Positions 15,507 to 23,741 of a stretch of DNA of 33,121 nucleotides are shown here, one piece after another. The position numbers and the translations under genes are program-made. The notes below the pieces were generated by a model that saw only the letters and a list, made by a program, of their open reading frames with translations, did no database searches and had not been told where the DNA came from. The stretch is taken from positions 1 through 33,121 of the forward strand of contig CAJTRT010000025.1 in assembly GCA_910579105.1 (NCBI GenBank), read 5' to 3'. This stretch comes from an uncultured Muribaculaceae bacterium. Its GTDB lineage: Bacteria > Bacteroidota > Bacteroidia > Bacteroidales > Muribaculaceae. Numbering within the stretch: position 1 is the first letter of the stretch; every line of letters begins with the position of its first letter.

Positions 15507-17129
15507 TCAATTGTTTGGATCTTCGGGCGAGAACGGAGGCACGTCGCCCGACGGATTTCCCGAATCCGGGGATTCGACACCGGATGTTCCCGACACGGCG
15601 CCGGCGGCCGCTTCGCGGTTTTCCGCGCCGCGCTGGCCGGGAATGACGCGCGTGAGAGTGAAAAGGAACTCCAAGCCGCCGCCGCGGCGGTTCCGAACGT
15701 AAATGCCTCCCCCCATCGAATTGACGGCGCTCTTGACGATTGGCAGCCCGAGGCCGGTGCCCCCCGATTTGCGCGAGCGCCCGGCATCGATGCGGTAGAA
15801 ACGGTCGAAAAGATGCGCGAGATGCTCGGAAGCCACCCCGGTCCCGTTGTCATAGAACACGAACGTGTAACATTTCTCCTTGCGACCGAAAAGCTCTATG
15901 CCCATAACGGTGCCCTGGGAATACGCCCGGGCGTTCTTAACGAGGTTGTTCAGCACGGAAAGCAGAAGCCCTTCGTTGCCCCTTACCACGCAATCGTCAG
16001 GTATGTCGAACTTGAACTCCATGTCGCCGATAAGGTTCGTGCTCCTTATCTCCTCGGCAAAGCCCGCGATCAGGTCCCGGAAGTTTACGTCCTTCATTGG
16101 AATCTTCTGACCGGATTCCTCGAGGCGCGTCATGGTCGACAGGTCGTTGAGCATCGCCGTGAGGCGGTCGACGTTCTCCTGCGTCTTGCGCAGAAAGTGC
16201 CTGCGGTCCTCTTCCGGCATGTCTTCCTGGCTTATCATCATTTCGACGTATGCCTTTATTATTCCGATAGGGGTCTTGAGCTCGTGGGAGATATTGTTGG
16301 TCAAGGCGCGTTTCAGGCGGTTTTTCTCCTCGTTGGCCTTGAGGGCCACGATATGCTCACTCTCACGGCGCTGGTTAGCCTGCATCCGGGAATTGTAGAT
16401 TGATATGATCTGGCGGGAAATGTCGCCGAGCTCGTCAGAAGGGAACTCCCCCATGGGGATGAAGTCGCGGTCGTTTGCCGCCCTGTGGGCGAACTCGTGC
16501 AGCAGGCCGATGTTCTTTGCCTGGTGGGAGGTGATCAGGTACACGAAGAACGTACCCACCACGCCCACTACGAGTATCATAGCCCAGAAAAGCCAGTCGC
16601 TCGACGAGAGGTACGAGCTTAGCTCGGGCGTGAGAGGCAGGTATGCCCTGACTTCCAGGCCCTTCTTAGGGGAAACGCGGCTGTAATAATAGAATATCCT
16701 TTCGCCGGACGGGAACCGGGTGTCATCGAGCAGAATCGCGGTGGACCCGTCGCGGAGGGAGTCGACATCCGCCTTGTCGAATCCAAGGGGACGTTCTGAG
16801 TTTATGGTCCCGATGGAGTTCAACAGGTCACCGGAGGTACGGTCGTATACCGCGAGCGACATGCTGCCAAGCGCCGAGCCCTCGTAATAGCGGCTTAGGA
16901 AGTCGACATAGGAATCTATCAGGTCGAGATTGCTCCTGCTCCATGAATCGACGATGCGTCCGGCCGCGAGGTCGACGCGCGCCATTATCTCGCGCTTCTT
17001 GGAGAACTTGTCGCGGTTGTATTGAAGCCACGCGAAACTGCCGATCAGCGCCCATATGCAGACGAACGCGACTATGAACAGCTTCATCCGATAGCGGAAG
17101 GCGCGCTTTTTCAGGAACTTGCCAAACAT
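15507..17129 (-). CDS. membrane sensor histidine kinase of a two-component system
   Basis: The 540-residue protein has two membrane helices (about 16-38 and 183-205) bracketing a periplasmic sensor domain of about 145 residues, then a HAMP-like linker. The HisKA domain carries NISHELKTP with the phospho-acceptor His282, and the HATPase domain has an N box (NNLVKNARAYS), a G1 box (DNGTGV) and a G2 box (GGTGLGLPIVKS). The last 35 residues or so are a Gly/Ser/Pro/Glu-rich tail of no recognised fold. It lies 49 nt downstream of the response regulator and is surely its partner. The ligand is unknown. Confidence 0.95.
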   Translation of the reverse strand: MFGKFLKKRAFRYRMKLFIVAFVCIWALIGSFAWLQYNRDKFSKKREIMARVDLAAGRIVDSWSRSNLDLIDSYVDFLSRYYEGSALGSMSLAVYDRTSGDLLNSIGTINSERPLGFDKADVDSLRDGSTAILLDDTRFPSGERIFYYYSRVSPKKGLEVRAYLPLTPELSSYLSSSDWLFWAMILVVGVVGTFFVYLITSHQAKNIGLLHEFAHRAANDRDFIPMGEFPSDELGDISRQIISIYNSRMQANQRRESEHIVALKANEEKNRLKRALTNNISHELKTPIGIIKAYVEMMISQEDMPEEDRRHFLRKTQENVDRLTAMLNDLSTMTRLEESGQKIPMKDVNFRDLIAGFAEEIRSTNLIGDMEFKFDIPDDCVVRGNEGLLLSVLNNLVKNARAYSQGTVMGIELFGRKEKCYTFVFYDNGTGVASEHLAHLFDRFYRIDAGRSRKSGGTGLGLPIVKSAVNSMGGGIYVRNRRGGGLEFLFTLTRVIPGQRGAENREAAAGAVSGTSGVESPDSGNPSGDVPPFSPEDPNN

Positions 17130-17178
17130 ACTTCCAAAAACTTGCTAACCACAGGCCTTTGTCCCGAAAAACACTCGC

Positions 17179-17895
17179 TCAGACCTCCGCCTTGAAACCG
17201 TAGCCGAATCCCAGGCGCGTCACTATGTTATTGCCGTAAGGGCCGAGTTTCTGCCTCAGGCGCGTGATGTTGGTGTCAACAGCACGGGACGTCACCGTCT
17301 GTCCCGCCCACACCTGGCGCATGATATGATCGCGCGAGTGAATGATCTCCCTGTTTGTCAGGAAGAACAGGAGCAGCTCGAACTCCCTGGGAGTAAGGTC
17401 GATCTTGTCCCCGTCGATGTAAAGCGACTTGCCGTTGCGGTCGATGCGGAGCGTCTTGAACGTGATGTCGGGCTCGTAGTTGGCCTTGGACGTCTTGATC
17501 GCCACCTGCTTGGCCACCTGCGAACGGCGCAGCACGGCGCGCACGCGCGCCTTTACCTCGTCGATGGAATAAGGCTTAGTTATGTAGTCGTCGGCGCCTA
17601 TGTTCAGCCCCATCACAATGTCATCCTCGCCGTTAAGGGCGGAGCAGAAAATAATCGGGGTGTTCTCCGTGGCCGGATTGTTGTGTACCCTCTTGGCGAA
17701 ATCTATGCCGCTGATCCGCTCCATCATGATATCCACTATCATAAGGTTGTAAAGCGACAGGTCGTAGCCCAGCGCGGTCTCGGCGCTGTCAGCCGTATCG
17801 ACCTCGTATCCCTCCTTCTGAAGATTGTATTTAAGGATTTCGCAGAAGCTTTCTTCGTCGTCAATCACAAGGATGCGTATCATAGACAAAACCAT
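17179..17895 (-). CDS. OmpR/PhoB-family response regulator
   Basis: The 238-residue protein has a receiver domain (acidic pocket IDDEE at 11-15, phospho-acceptor Asp55 in MIVDIMM, Lys107 in ITKPYS) and a C-terminal winged-helix DNA-binding domain (LTPREFELLLFFLTN through RAVDTNITRLRQKLG and GFGYGF). Start choice is uncertain: the ATG at 17883 (MIRILVIDDEE) matches the usual receiver start better than 17895. It is the first gene of the regulator-kinase pair. The target genes are not evident from the neighbourhood. Confidence 0.95.
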   Translation of the reverse strand: MVLSMIRILVIDDEESFCEILKYNLQKEGYEVDTADSAETALGYDLSLYNLMIVDIMMERISGIDFAKRVHNNPATENTPIIFCSALNGEDDIVMGLNIGADDYITKPYSIDEVKARVRAVLRRSQVAKQVAIKTSKANYEPDITFKTLRIDRNGKSLYIDGDKIDLTPREFELLLFFLTNREIIHSRDHIMRQVWAGQTVTSRAVDTNITRLRQKLGPYGNNIVTRLGFGYGFKAEV

Positions 17896-18084
17896 TTAAA
17901 AATATAACGTTCACGCGGCTACCGCGAAGAATCGCCGCCGTGAAAGCCAAATAGGCAGATAATTATTTTCGATATAAAGTTACAACAATAAAACGGGATG
18001 ACGGGGAAATAAATGTTAATATAAGTTAAAACAAACGTGCTGGCGAACCATTCCTCCCGGGCGGCGTTTAAAGGATATAAGCAC
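17896..18084. other. intergenic stretch upstream of the response regulator
   Basis: This AT-rich gap separates the divergent response regulator and the small RNA promoter. No coding sequence is supported. A near-consensus minus-strand box (TAACTTTA, near 17975-17985) could serve the regulator operon, but it breaks the final G of the motif. Confidence 0.4.
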
Positions 18085-18092
18085 TATATTTG
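18085..18092 (+). promoter_or_regulatory. -7 box (TATATTTG) of the small RNA
   Basis: An exact TAnnTTTG match on the plus strand with no protein-coding gene downstream. It is followed about 50 nt later by a strong hairpin. Confidence 0.7.
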
Positions 18093-18097
18093 CACTG

Positions 18098-18170
18098 TGT
18101 TTTTTCATGGTATTAGATTTAAGGTTAAAGATAAAGCAACAAGGGCTGTCGTGAGACAGCCCTTGTTGTC
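18098..18170 (+). ncRNA. candidate Bacteroidales small RNA
   Basis: A TATATTTG promoter box is followed by about 40 nt of unstructured, U-rich sequence containing CATGGTATTAGATTTAAGG (18106-18124). A perfect 14-bp stem (18137-18150 with 18155-18168) with a GTGA tetraloop (GNRA type) closes it. The whole unit is about 73 nt with no open reading frame. From memory, this 5' block and the GTCGTGAGAC hairpin top recur as a paralogous small-RNA family in Bacteroides (possibly the FopS family, reported to bind RbpB); I am confident of the resemblance but not of the name. The U-tract after the stem is weak on the plus strand. On the minus strand the hairpin also follows the ApbE gene and may terminate it. 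Confidence 0.75.
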
Positions 18171-18204
18171 TGTAAGCCGGCATCGCGGTTCCCGGCCGCG
18201 GCCG

Positions 18205-19218
18205 TCACTCGGCTACGGGCAGCGGGAAACCGCCGACACGGCGCAGCGACAGCGAATCGCCGGCGGCGACCACAAGCAACGCCGAAGCGCCCGGGACGGC
18301 CTCCACGGCCGCCGCGGCGTCGGCTGACGCGGAAGCCATACACGCGGTGGCGAGCGCGTCGGCGGTCGCGCAGTCCGCGGCGGCCACGGTAGCCGCGACC
18401 ACGTCGCCCTGGAACGGATAACCGCTGACTGGATCGATAGTGTGCCCGAGAATGTTGCCGGCCGAATCAGTGCGGTAGTTTCGGTAGTTGCCCGACGAGG
18501 CCACACCGCAGTCGGTAACGGCTATCGTCAGCAACGGCGTGTGAACGGCCGCGCGGCCAGTGACGGGAGCGTCAATCTGGATATGCCACTTATCGCCCCG
18601 CGGGTTGCGCCCCGCGAGCGCCAGCTCCCCCCCGATTTCAACCATATAATTCTCCGCTCCGTTGCGTCGGAGCATCTCCCCCACCCGGTCGCATCCGAAG
18701 CCTTTGGTGACGGCACTGAAATTGAATGTCGTGCCGGGCGACTTCTTCACAATGTTCAGCGCGGAATCGACAGAGCAGCAGGCGAACCCGACAAGGGCGC
18801 GGGCCGAGTCAATCCGCGCGGAGGCGGGCACCCCGCCGGCGACGGCCTTGCCCCCGTAGCCGAACCCCCAAAGGTTGACCAGCGGGGAAACAGTAGGGTC
18901 GAAACGGCCGCCTGAAACCTCGCAGACCCGGCGGGAGACGTCGAAGACCCGCAGAATCAACGAATCGGCTCTTGACGACTCGCCACGGTTTATCCGCGAA
19001 ATCCGCGAATACGGGTTAAACGGGGAAAGCGACAGTTCAACCTCCCGCATCACCGCGGCGATAGAGTCAGCCAGGTCGGCCGGAGCCTCGTAGGTGATGC
19101 GGAACGTGGTGTTCCAGACAGACCCCTCGCTGACGCGCCACCGCGCCGTCCGGCCGCAGGAAGCCGCCAATGACGCGAGCGCGGAAACAAGAAGAGCGTA
19201 ACAAAAAAGCTGGCGCAT
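18205..19218 (-). CDS. apbE: FAD:protein FMN transferase (ApbE family) lipoprotein
   Basis: ApbE enzymes attach FMN covalently to Ser/Thr of target flavoproteins such as NqrB/NqrC and RnfG/RnfD. The 337-residue chain starts with a lipoprotein signal (lipobox AASC, Cys21). Family blocks follow: MREVELSLSPFNPYSRISRIN, SGGRFDPTVSPLVNLWGFG, TKGFGCDRVGEML, and the metal-binding HTIDPVSGYP. Length is normal. It should face the periplasm. It follows tsf but a hairpin lies between them, so it probably has its own promoter, which I could not identify. No Nqr or Rnf gene lies in the window. Confidence 0.94.
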   Translation of the reverse strand: MRQLFCYALLVSALASLAASCGRTARWRVSEGSVWNTTFRITYEAPADLADSIAAVMREVELSLSPFNPYSRISRINRGESSRADSLILRVFDVSRRVCEVSGGRFDPTVSPLVNLWGFGYGGKAVAGGVPASARIDSARALVGFACCSVDSALNIVKKSPGTTFNFSAVTKGFGCDRVGEMLRRNGAENYMVEIGGELALAGRNPRGDKWHIQIDAPVTGRAAVHTPLLTIAVTDCGVASSGNYRNYRTDSAGNILGHTIDPVSGYPFQGDVVAATVAAADCATADALATACMASASADAAAAVEAVPGASALLVVAAGDSLSLRRVGGFPLPVAE

Positions 19219-19250
19219 TTCCTGGATATTATTTTATGGATGATAATGAA

Positions 19251-19280
19251 GGCGCCCGGCGCGTGAAAGCACCGGGCGCC
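19251..19280. terminator. hairpin after tsf
   Basis: GGCGCCCGG (19251-19259) pairs with CCGGGCGCC (19272-19280). On the minus strand it follows the tsf stop by about 30 nt and is trailed by a moderately T-rich TTCATTATCAT. Confidence 0.75.
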
Positions 19281-19309
19281 GTTTTCGCTTTATCTCTGCG
19301 GCGACCGCG

Positions 19310-20302
19310 TTAATCCTCGTTGAGGTTGACGCGCTTGAACTCTACCACGGCGAGACCTTTCTGGGTTTCCTCGAGGTATTTGCCGATGGTCAGGTTGCCG
19401 TCCTTGATGAACTCCTGCTCCATGAGGCAGTTTTCCTTGAAGAACTTGTTGAGACGACCCTGGGCGATGTTCTTTATCATAGCCTCCGGAAGGTTGGCGG
19501 CCTTTGCCTCGGCGGTTTCCTTGGCGATGGAGCGTGCCTTTTCCGCCTCTTCCTCGGTGAGCCAGCCCTTGGCTATGTTGGAGTTGATGTGGTCCTCGGA
19601 ATCAACGAGGTTGGGGTTGATGCCGGCCTTTTTGAGAGCGACTTCAACGGCCTTCTTGACCTGCTCCTCCTTGGTCTTCTCGACAGCGACATTGTACTCG
19701 GAGTCGATAGTGGCCTGGGGAACGCTGTCGCGGTCAACGGCGACGGGGTTCATAGAAGCTACCTGCATGGCCACGTCGCGGCCTACCTGGTAGTCTACGC
19801 CCTCCACGTTGAAGCCGACGATGGTGGCGAGCTTGTTGCCGAGGTGGTTGTAGGAAGTGGTGGAAGGAGCCTCGACATACTCGTAAGCGCCGAGCTCGGT
19901 CTTTTCACCGGTCTTGCCACCTTCTTCGACAACGAGGTCTGCAACGGTGAGGTTGCCGACCTTGACGGCTTTCAGCTCGTCAAGGCTCTTGCAGCGGTTC
20001 TCGACAGCGATGTCGAGGAGCTTCTTGGTCAGGTCGACGAAGCCGGCGTTCTTGGCCACGAAGTCGGTCTCGCATTGGAGCGACACGATAGCGGCGAAGT
20101 TCCCTTCGTTCTTGGCGAGCACGCAGCCTTCGGCGGCCACGCGGTCCTCGCGCTTGGCGGCTACAGCCTGGCCCTTCTTGCGGAGGATCTCCACAGCGGC
20201 CTCTATGTCGCCATTTGTCTCAGCGAGAGCTTTCTTGCAGTCCATCAGGCCGGCCGAGGTAAGGTGGCGCAGCTTGGTGATTTCTGCCATTGTTACTGCC
20301 AT
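19310..20302 (-). CDS. tsf: elongation factor Ts
   Basis: EF-Ts exchanges GDP for GTP on EF-Tu. The 330-residue chain has the N-terminal UBA-like domain (MAEITKLRHLTSAGLMDCKKALAE), the conserved ETDFVAKN block, and the long dimerisation core typical of Bacteroidetes. The start MAVTMAEIT is the one used in Bacteroides, so 20302 is preferred over the second ATG. It is the last gene of rplM-rpsI-rpsB-tsf, 62 nt after rpsB. Confidence 0.98.
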   Translation of the reverse strand: MAVTMAEITKLRHLTSAGLMDCKKALAETNGDIEAAVEILRKKGQAVAAKREDRVAAEGCVLAKNEGNFAAIVSLQCETDFVAKNAGFVDLTKKLLDIAVENRCKSLDELKAVKVGNLTVADLVVEEGGKTGEKTELGAYEYVEAPSTTSYNHLGNKLATIVGFNVEGVDYQVGRDVAMQVASMNPVAVDRDSVPQATIDSEYNVAVEKTKEEQVKKAVEVALKKAGINPNLVDSEDHINSNIAKGWLTEEEAEKARSIAKETAEAKAANLPEAMIKNIAQGRLNKFFKENCLMEQEFIKDGNLTIGKYLEETQKGLAVVEFKRVNLNED

Positions 20303-20364
20303 AAGATGATAACAGTTAGGATGTTTGTATAATGTTAGTTCGGAGAGAGATGTTCCGCGGCGGG

Positions 20365-21207
20365 TTATTCCGCGGCAGGAGCCTCAGTCTCGGCCACGGG
20401 AGCCTCGGCTGCTTCGGCGGGAGCCTCGGCTGCGTCGTCGGAACGGCGCACGGCGCGGCGGCGCTCGCGACGGGGAGCGGCGGCGCCTTCCTCAGCGGCG
20501 GGAGCGTCGACTTTCTCTGCCTTGCGCTCCTCGAGGCCCTCGGCCATGGCGGCGCAAACGGTGTCGAGCACGAGCTCGATCGACTTGGAAGCGTCGTCGT
20601 TGGCGGGAATCACGAAGTCGATGTCGGTGGGATCGGAGTTGGTGTCGACCATGGCGAACACGGGGATGCCCAGGCGGACAGCCTCAGCCACGGCGATGCG
20701 CTCTTTGAGCACGTCGACCACGAAGAGGGCGGAGGGGAGACGGTTCAGGTCGGCGATCGACCCGAGTGTCTTTTCCAGTTTCGCGCGCTGGCGGGAGATC
20801 TGGAGTTTCTCGCGCTTCGACAGATTGTCGAAAGTGCCGTCCTTTGCCATCTTGTCGATTAACGACATCTTCTTGACAGCCTTGCGGATGGTGGGGAAGT
20901 TGGTGAGCATGCCGCCGGGCCAGCGCTCGATAACGTAAGGCATACCTACGCTCTGGGCCTTTTCGGCGGTAACTTGTTTGGCCTGTTTTTTGGTGGCAAC
21001 GAAGAGGACCTTCTTGCCTGCTTTAGCTATTGATTTGAGAGCGGCCGCGGCCTCGTCGAGCTTAGCGGCGGTCTTATAGAGGTCGAGAATGTGGATACCG
21101 TTGCGCTCCATGAAGATGTAGGGAGCCATTGCGGGGTTCCATTTGCGCTTGAGGTGGCCGAAATGGCAACCTGCTTCAAGGAGCTGGTCAAATGTGGGTG
21201 TTGACAT
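20365..21207 (-). CDS. rpsB: 30S ribosomal protein S2
   Basis: The 280-residue protein has the S2 signatures LLEAGCHFGHLKRKWNP, YVIERWPGGMLTNF and PVFAMVDTNSDPTDIDFVIPANDDA. About 50 C-terminal residues after EERKAEKVD form an Ala/Pro/Glu- and Arg-rich low-complexity tail, longer and more repetitive than the conserved fold needs. It is preceded by a 159-nt gap after rpsI, unusually long within this operon, and followed by tsf. Confidence 0.98.
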   Translation of the reverse strand: MSTPTFDQLLEAGCHFGHLKRKWNPAMAPYIFMERNGIHILDLYKTAAKLDEAAAALKSIAKAGKKVLFVATKKQAKQVTAEKAQSVGMPYVIERWPGGMLTNFPTIRKAVKKMSLIDKMAKDGTFDNLSKREKLQISRQRAKLEKTLGSIADLNRLPSALFVVDVLKERIAVAEAVRLGIPVFAMVDTNSDPTDIDFVIPANDDASKSIELVLDTVCAAMAEGLEERKAEKVDAPAAEEGAAAPRRERRRAVRRSDDAAEAPAEAAEAPVAETEAPAAE

Positions 21208-21366
21208 TGTTTTTTCGAGTTGTTTACGTTCTTTCGGTTACAACCCCGGGGTAGGGAACGCGATCCATCCGCGGGATTTAGATACTAAACTCAGTATTTC
21301 GGGAATCCTGCTCACGCGGCCGCGCGGTTCAGGCGGCCATCGACGCGGGAGTTGGAGGGGAAGCGT
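21208..21366 (-). promoter_or_regulatory. 159-nt rpsI-rpsB spacer, candidate rpsB leader
   Basis: No coding frame is supported here and no TAnnTTTG box is seen on the minus strand. The spacer is GC-rich with several possible short stems. Since S2 controls its own operon through a leader RNA in other bacteria, an autoregulatory structure is possible, but I could not assign one. Confidence 0.3.
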
Positions 21367-21765
21367 TTAACGCTTGGAGAACTGGAAGCGCTTGCGTGCC
21401 TTGGGACGACCGGGCTTCTTGCGCTCCACGGCGCGGGGGTCGCGGGTCATGAAGCCTTCGGCGCGGAGGGCCTTCTTGTCGTCGGGGTTGATTTTGACAA
21501 GGGCGCGGGCGATGGCGAGGCGGAGAGCCTCGGCCTGTCCCTTGTAGCCGCCACCGTCGATGTTGACGTTTATGTCGTACTTCTCAACGCAGTCGAGGGT
21601 CTGGAGCGGCTGCTTGACGATGTATCGGAGGATCGACGAGGGGAAGTAAACCTCCAGGGGGCGCTTGTGGTGGTTGCAGGTAACGTTGATAACGCCGGTG
21701 CCTTCCTTAACGATAACGCGGGCTACGGCGGCTTTGCGGCGGCCTACTGCATTTACTGTTTCCAT
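21367..21765 (-). CDS. rpsI: 30S ribosomal protein S9
   Basis: The 132-residue protein begins with the S9 signature VNAVGRRKAAVARV and ends with KARKRFQFSKR, the C-terminal tail that reaches the decoding centre and contacts P-site tRNA. Length is normal. It starts 31 nt after rplM, the standard L13-S9 pairing. Confidence 0.98.
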   Translation of the reverse strand: METVNAVGRRKAAVARVIVKEGTGVINVTCNHHKRPLEVYFPSSILRYIVKQPLQTLDCVEKYDINVNIDGGGYKGQAEALRLAIARALVKINPDDKKALRAEGFMTRDPRAVERKKPGRPKARKRFQFSKR

Positions 21766-21796
21766 AAGATAGTGTTCAGAAGATTTGGCGTTTCAC

Positions 21797-22276
21797 TTAT
21801 TTTACCTTGTTGATGTCGAGCACCTTCACCTCGAGGCCGTTCTGGGGATAGTCGGGGCCGTTGTAAACGTGGAGGTTCTTGATGAGCTTGCGGCCGAGAC
21901 GGTTCTTGGGGAGCATGCCCTTCACCACATGGAGGTAGAGGGGATGATAGCCGGGCTTGATGTGCTTGTTGAACGACTTCTTGAGGAGCACTTCGGGCGT
22001 GGTCTCGCGCTGGCCGCCGGGATAGCCGGTGTAGCTGTAATAAACGCGGTCGGTCCATTTCTTGCCTGTGAGGACGACCTTGTCGGCGTTGATGATGATC
22101 ACGTTGTCGCCGCACTCCACGAAGGGGGAGTAGCTCGGCTTGTTCTTGCCGCGGAGGATCTTTGCGACCTTCGAGCAGAGACGGCCGAGCACCTGGTCGG
22201 TCGCGTCGATCACCACCCATTCTTTTTTAACGCTCTGGGCGTTGGGGGTAATGGTTTTGTAGCTTAAAGTATCCAC
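21797..22276 (-). CDS. rplM: 50S ribosomal protein L13
   Basis: The 159-residue protein has the L13 signatures WVVIDATDQVLGRLCSKVAKIL, GDNVIIINADKV, YSYTGYPGGQRE and VKGMLPKNRLGRK. The preferred start is GTG at 22276, giving (M)DTLSYKTITP, which matches the known Bacteroides N-terminus. An ATG exists 20 codons upstream (22336), but the extra residues do not resemble L13. It is the first gene of the rplM-rpsI-rpsB-tsf operon, with a promoter at 22387-22417. Confidence 0.97.
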   Translation of the reverse strand: MDTLSYKTITPNAQSVKKEWVVIDATDQVLGRLCSKVAKILRGKNKPSYSPFVECGDNVIIINADKVVLTGKKWTDRVYYSYTGYPGGQRETTPEVLLKKSFNKHIKPGYHPLYLHVVKGMLPKNRLGRKLIKNLHVYNGPDYPQNGLEVKVLDINKVK

Positions 22277-22386
22277 TTCTAATAAGTTGGTTAATAAATA
22301 AATAGCTAACGGCGGCCGCACATCGAGCCAGGCCAAAGGCTCCCGGGCGGCTTGGGCCGCGACTGCCTGCTACGGCAATCGAGCGG

Positions 22387-22417
22387 CAAAGTTACGCATT
22401 TTCAGCGGAATATCCAA
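22387..22417 (-). promoter_or_regulatory. rplM operon promoter (TTG, 20-nt spacer, TAACTTTG)
   Basis: The plus strand has CAAAGTTA (22387-22394) and CAA (22415-22417), i.e. a -7 box and a -33 TTG on the minus strand. The leader before the GTG is about 100 nt. Confidence 0.75.
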
Positions 22418-22427
22418 GAAAGTTTCG

Positions 22428-22435
22428 TAAATTTG
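22428..22435 (+). promoter_or_regulatory. -7 box (TAAATTTG) for the C1 peptidase gene
   Basis: CGTAAATTTG is an exact match and lies back-to-back with the rplM promoter. The ATG is 36 nt downstream. No -33 TTG is seen. Confidence 0.6.
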
Positions 22436-22471
22436 CGCCACGCAAACCATAACGCATATCCACCCATCATT

Positions 22472-23698
22472 ATGGCATACTTCTTAAATACACGCTTCCC
22501 GGCTATCGCCCTTGTCGCAGCCGCTGCCTCCCACGCGGCGGCCGCCGACCCGGCCCCGGCAGACTCACTGGCGGCAAAAGCCGACTCCGTTTTCGTGTTC
22601 ACCGACACAAAGGTGGTCCCACACACGTCAGTAAAGGACCAGAACAAGAGCGGCACATGCTGGTGCTTCGCAAGTACCTCCTTCTTCGAGGACGAGATCC
22701 TGAGACAAGGTGGCGACTCGCTCGACCTGAGCGAGATGTACACCGTGCGCCAGTGCTACCTCGACAAGGCCGACCGTTTCGTGCGTCTCTACGGCCAGAC
22801 GAACTTCGCCGCCGGGGGGTCGACCGCCGACGTCCCATATGTCTGGCGGATGTACGGAGCCGTTCCCGAAGAGGCTTATCCCGGCATTGCCTACGGCGAG
22901 GACAAGCACGTCCACGGAGAACTCGACGCGGTGCTCTCGGCCTACCTCAACGCCGTGGTGGCCAAACCTAACAAACGGCTTTCCACATCATGGCGCCGGG
23001 GATTCGAGGCACTCCTTGACGCGTACCTCGGCAAAGTACCGAAGACGTTCACGGCAGGGGGCAAGACCCACACCCCCCGCTCCTATGCCGACGCCCTGCC
23101 CATAAAGCCGTCCGACTACGTTTCGATAACATCGTTCACCCACCATCCGTTCTACGAGAGTTTCGCCATCGAGGTGCCTGACAACTGGCTCTCCTACCCA
23201 TCGGCCAACCTCCCCATGGAAGAGATGAAGCAGGTCGTCGACAACGCCATAGAGAAAGGCTACCCCGTGGTCTGGGCCGCAGACGTCAGCGAGGGCGGAT
23301 TCAAGTGGAAGGAGGGATTCGCCGTGATGCCGAAGGAACGCACCGCCGACGACATGGAGGGCACGGAGCTGTCGCGCTGGGTACACCTCACCGACAAAGA
23401 GCGCTCCGAGGCACAGTTCGACTTCAAAGGCCCGGTAGAGGAAATAGAGGTCACACAGCAGTCGCGTCAGGAGATGTTCGACCGCCAGGAAACGACCGAC
23501 GATCACGGAATGGAAATCATCGGCACCGCGACCGACCAGAACGGCAAACGCTACTACAAGGTGAAGAATTCCTGGGACACAAACCAGGTCTACGACGGAT
23601 ACATCTACGTCTCCGAGCCTTACTTCCTGGCCAAGACGGTCAACATCTACGTCAACAAGGCCGCCATCCCCGCGGCTATCGCGAAGAAAATGAAGTGA
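22472..23698 (+). CDS. secreted C1B papain-like peptidase (bleomycin hydrolase/PepC type)
   Basis: The 408-residue protein starts with a signal peptide (about 1-25, ending SHAAAA). The papain triad is complete: Cys63 in GTCWCFAS with the oxyanion Gln57 before it, His345 in DHGMEIIG and Asn366 in VKNSWD. The size and the insertions fit bleomycin hydrolase/aminopeptidase C, but a signal peptide points to periplasmic or surface peptide degradation rather than cytosolic. The ATG at 22472 is chosen because it starts the signal peptide; the frame extends 40 codons further up through the promoter. Confidence 0.93.
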   Translation: MAYFLNTRFPAIALVAAAASHAAAADPAPADSLAAKADSVFVFTDTKVVPHTSVKDQNKSGTCWCFASTSFFEDEILRQGGDSLDLSEMYTVRQCYLDKADRFVRLYGQTNFAAGGSTADVPYVWRMYGAVPEEAYPGIAYGEDKHVHGELDAVLSAYLNAVVAKPNKRLSTSWRRGFEALLDAYLGKVPKTFTAGGKTHTPRSYADALPIKPSDYVSITSFTHHPFYESFAIEVPDNWLSYPSANLPMEEMKQVVDNAIEKGYPVVWAADVSEGGFKWKEGFAVMPKERTADDMEGTELSRWVHLTDKERSEAQFDFKGPVEEIEVTQQSRQEMFDRQETTDDHGMEIIGTATDQNGKRYYKVKNSWDTNQVYDGYIYVSEPYFLAKTVNIYVNKAAIPAAIAKKMK

Positions 23699-23741
23699 CC
23701 GCCGACCGACGCGCCGGGTCACGCAAAAACACCTACACACC

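Noticed and set aside
15368..15853. Upstream extension of the fba frame (about 160 codons)
   Set aside because: It covers the fba promoter, the kinase terminator and the 3' end of the kinase gene; the class II aldolase fold starts at MVSYKELG.
21249..21275. GTAGGGAACGCGATCC near the rpsB leader as another REP copy
   Set aside because: Only the head matches; the palindrome is not formed and a chance match is likely.
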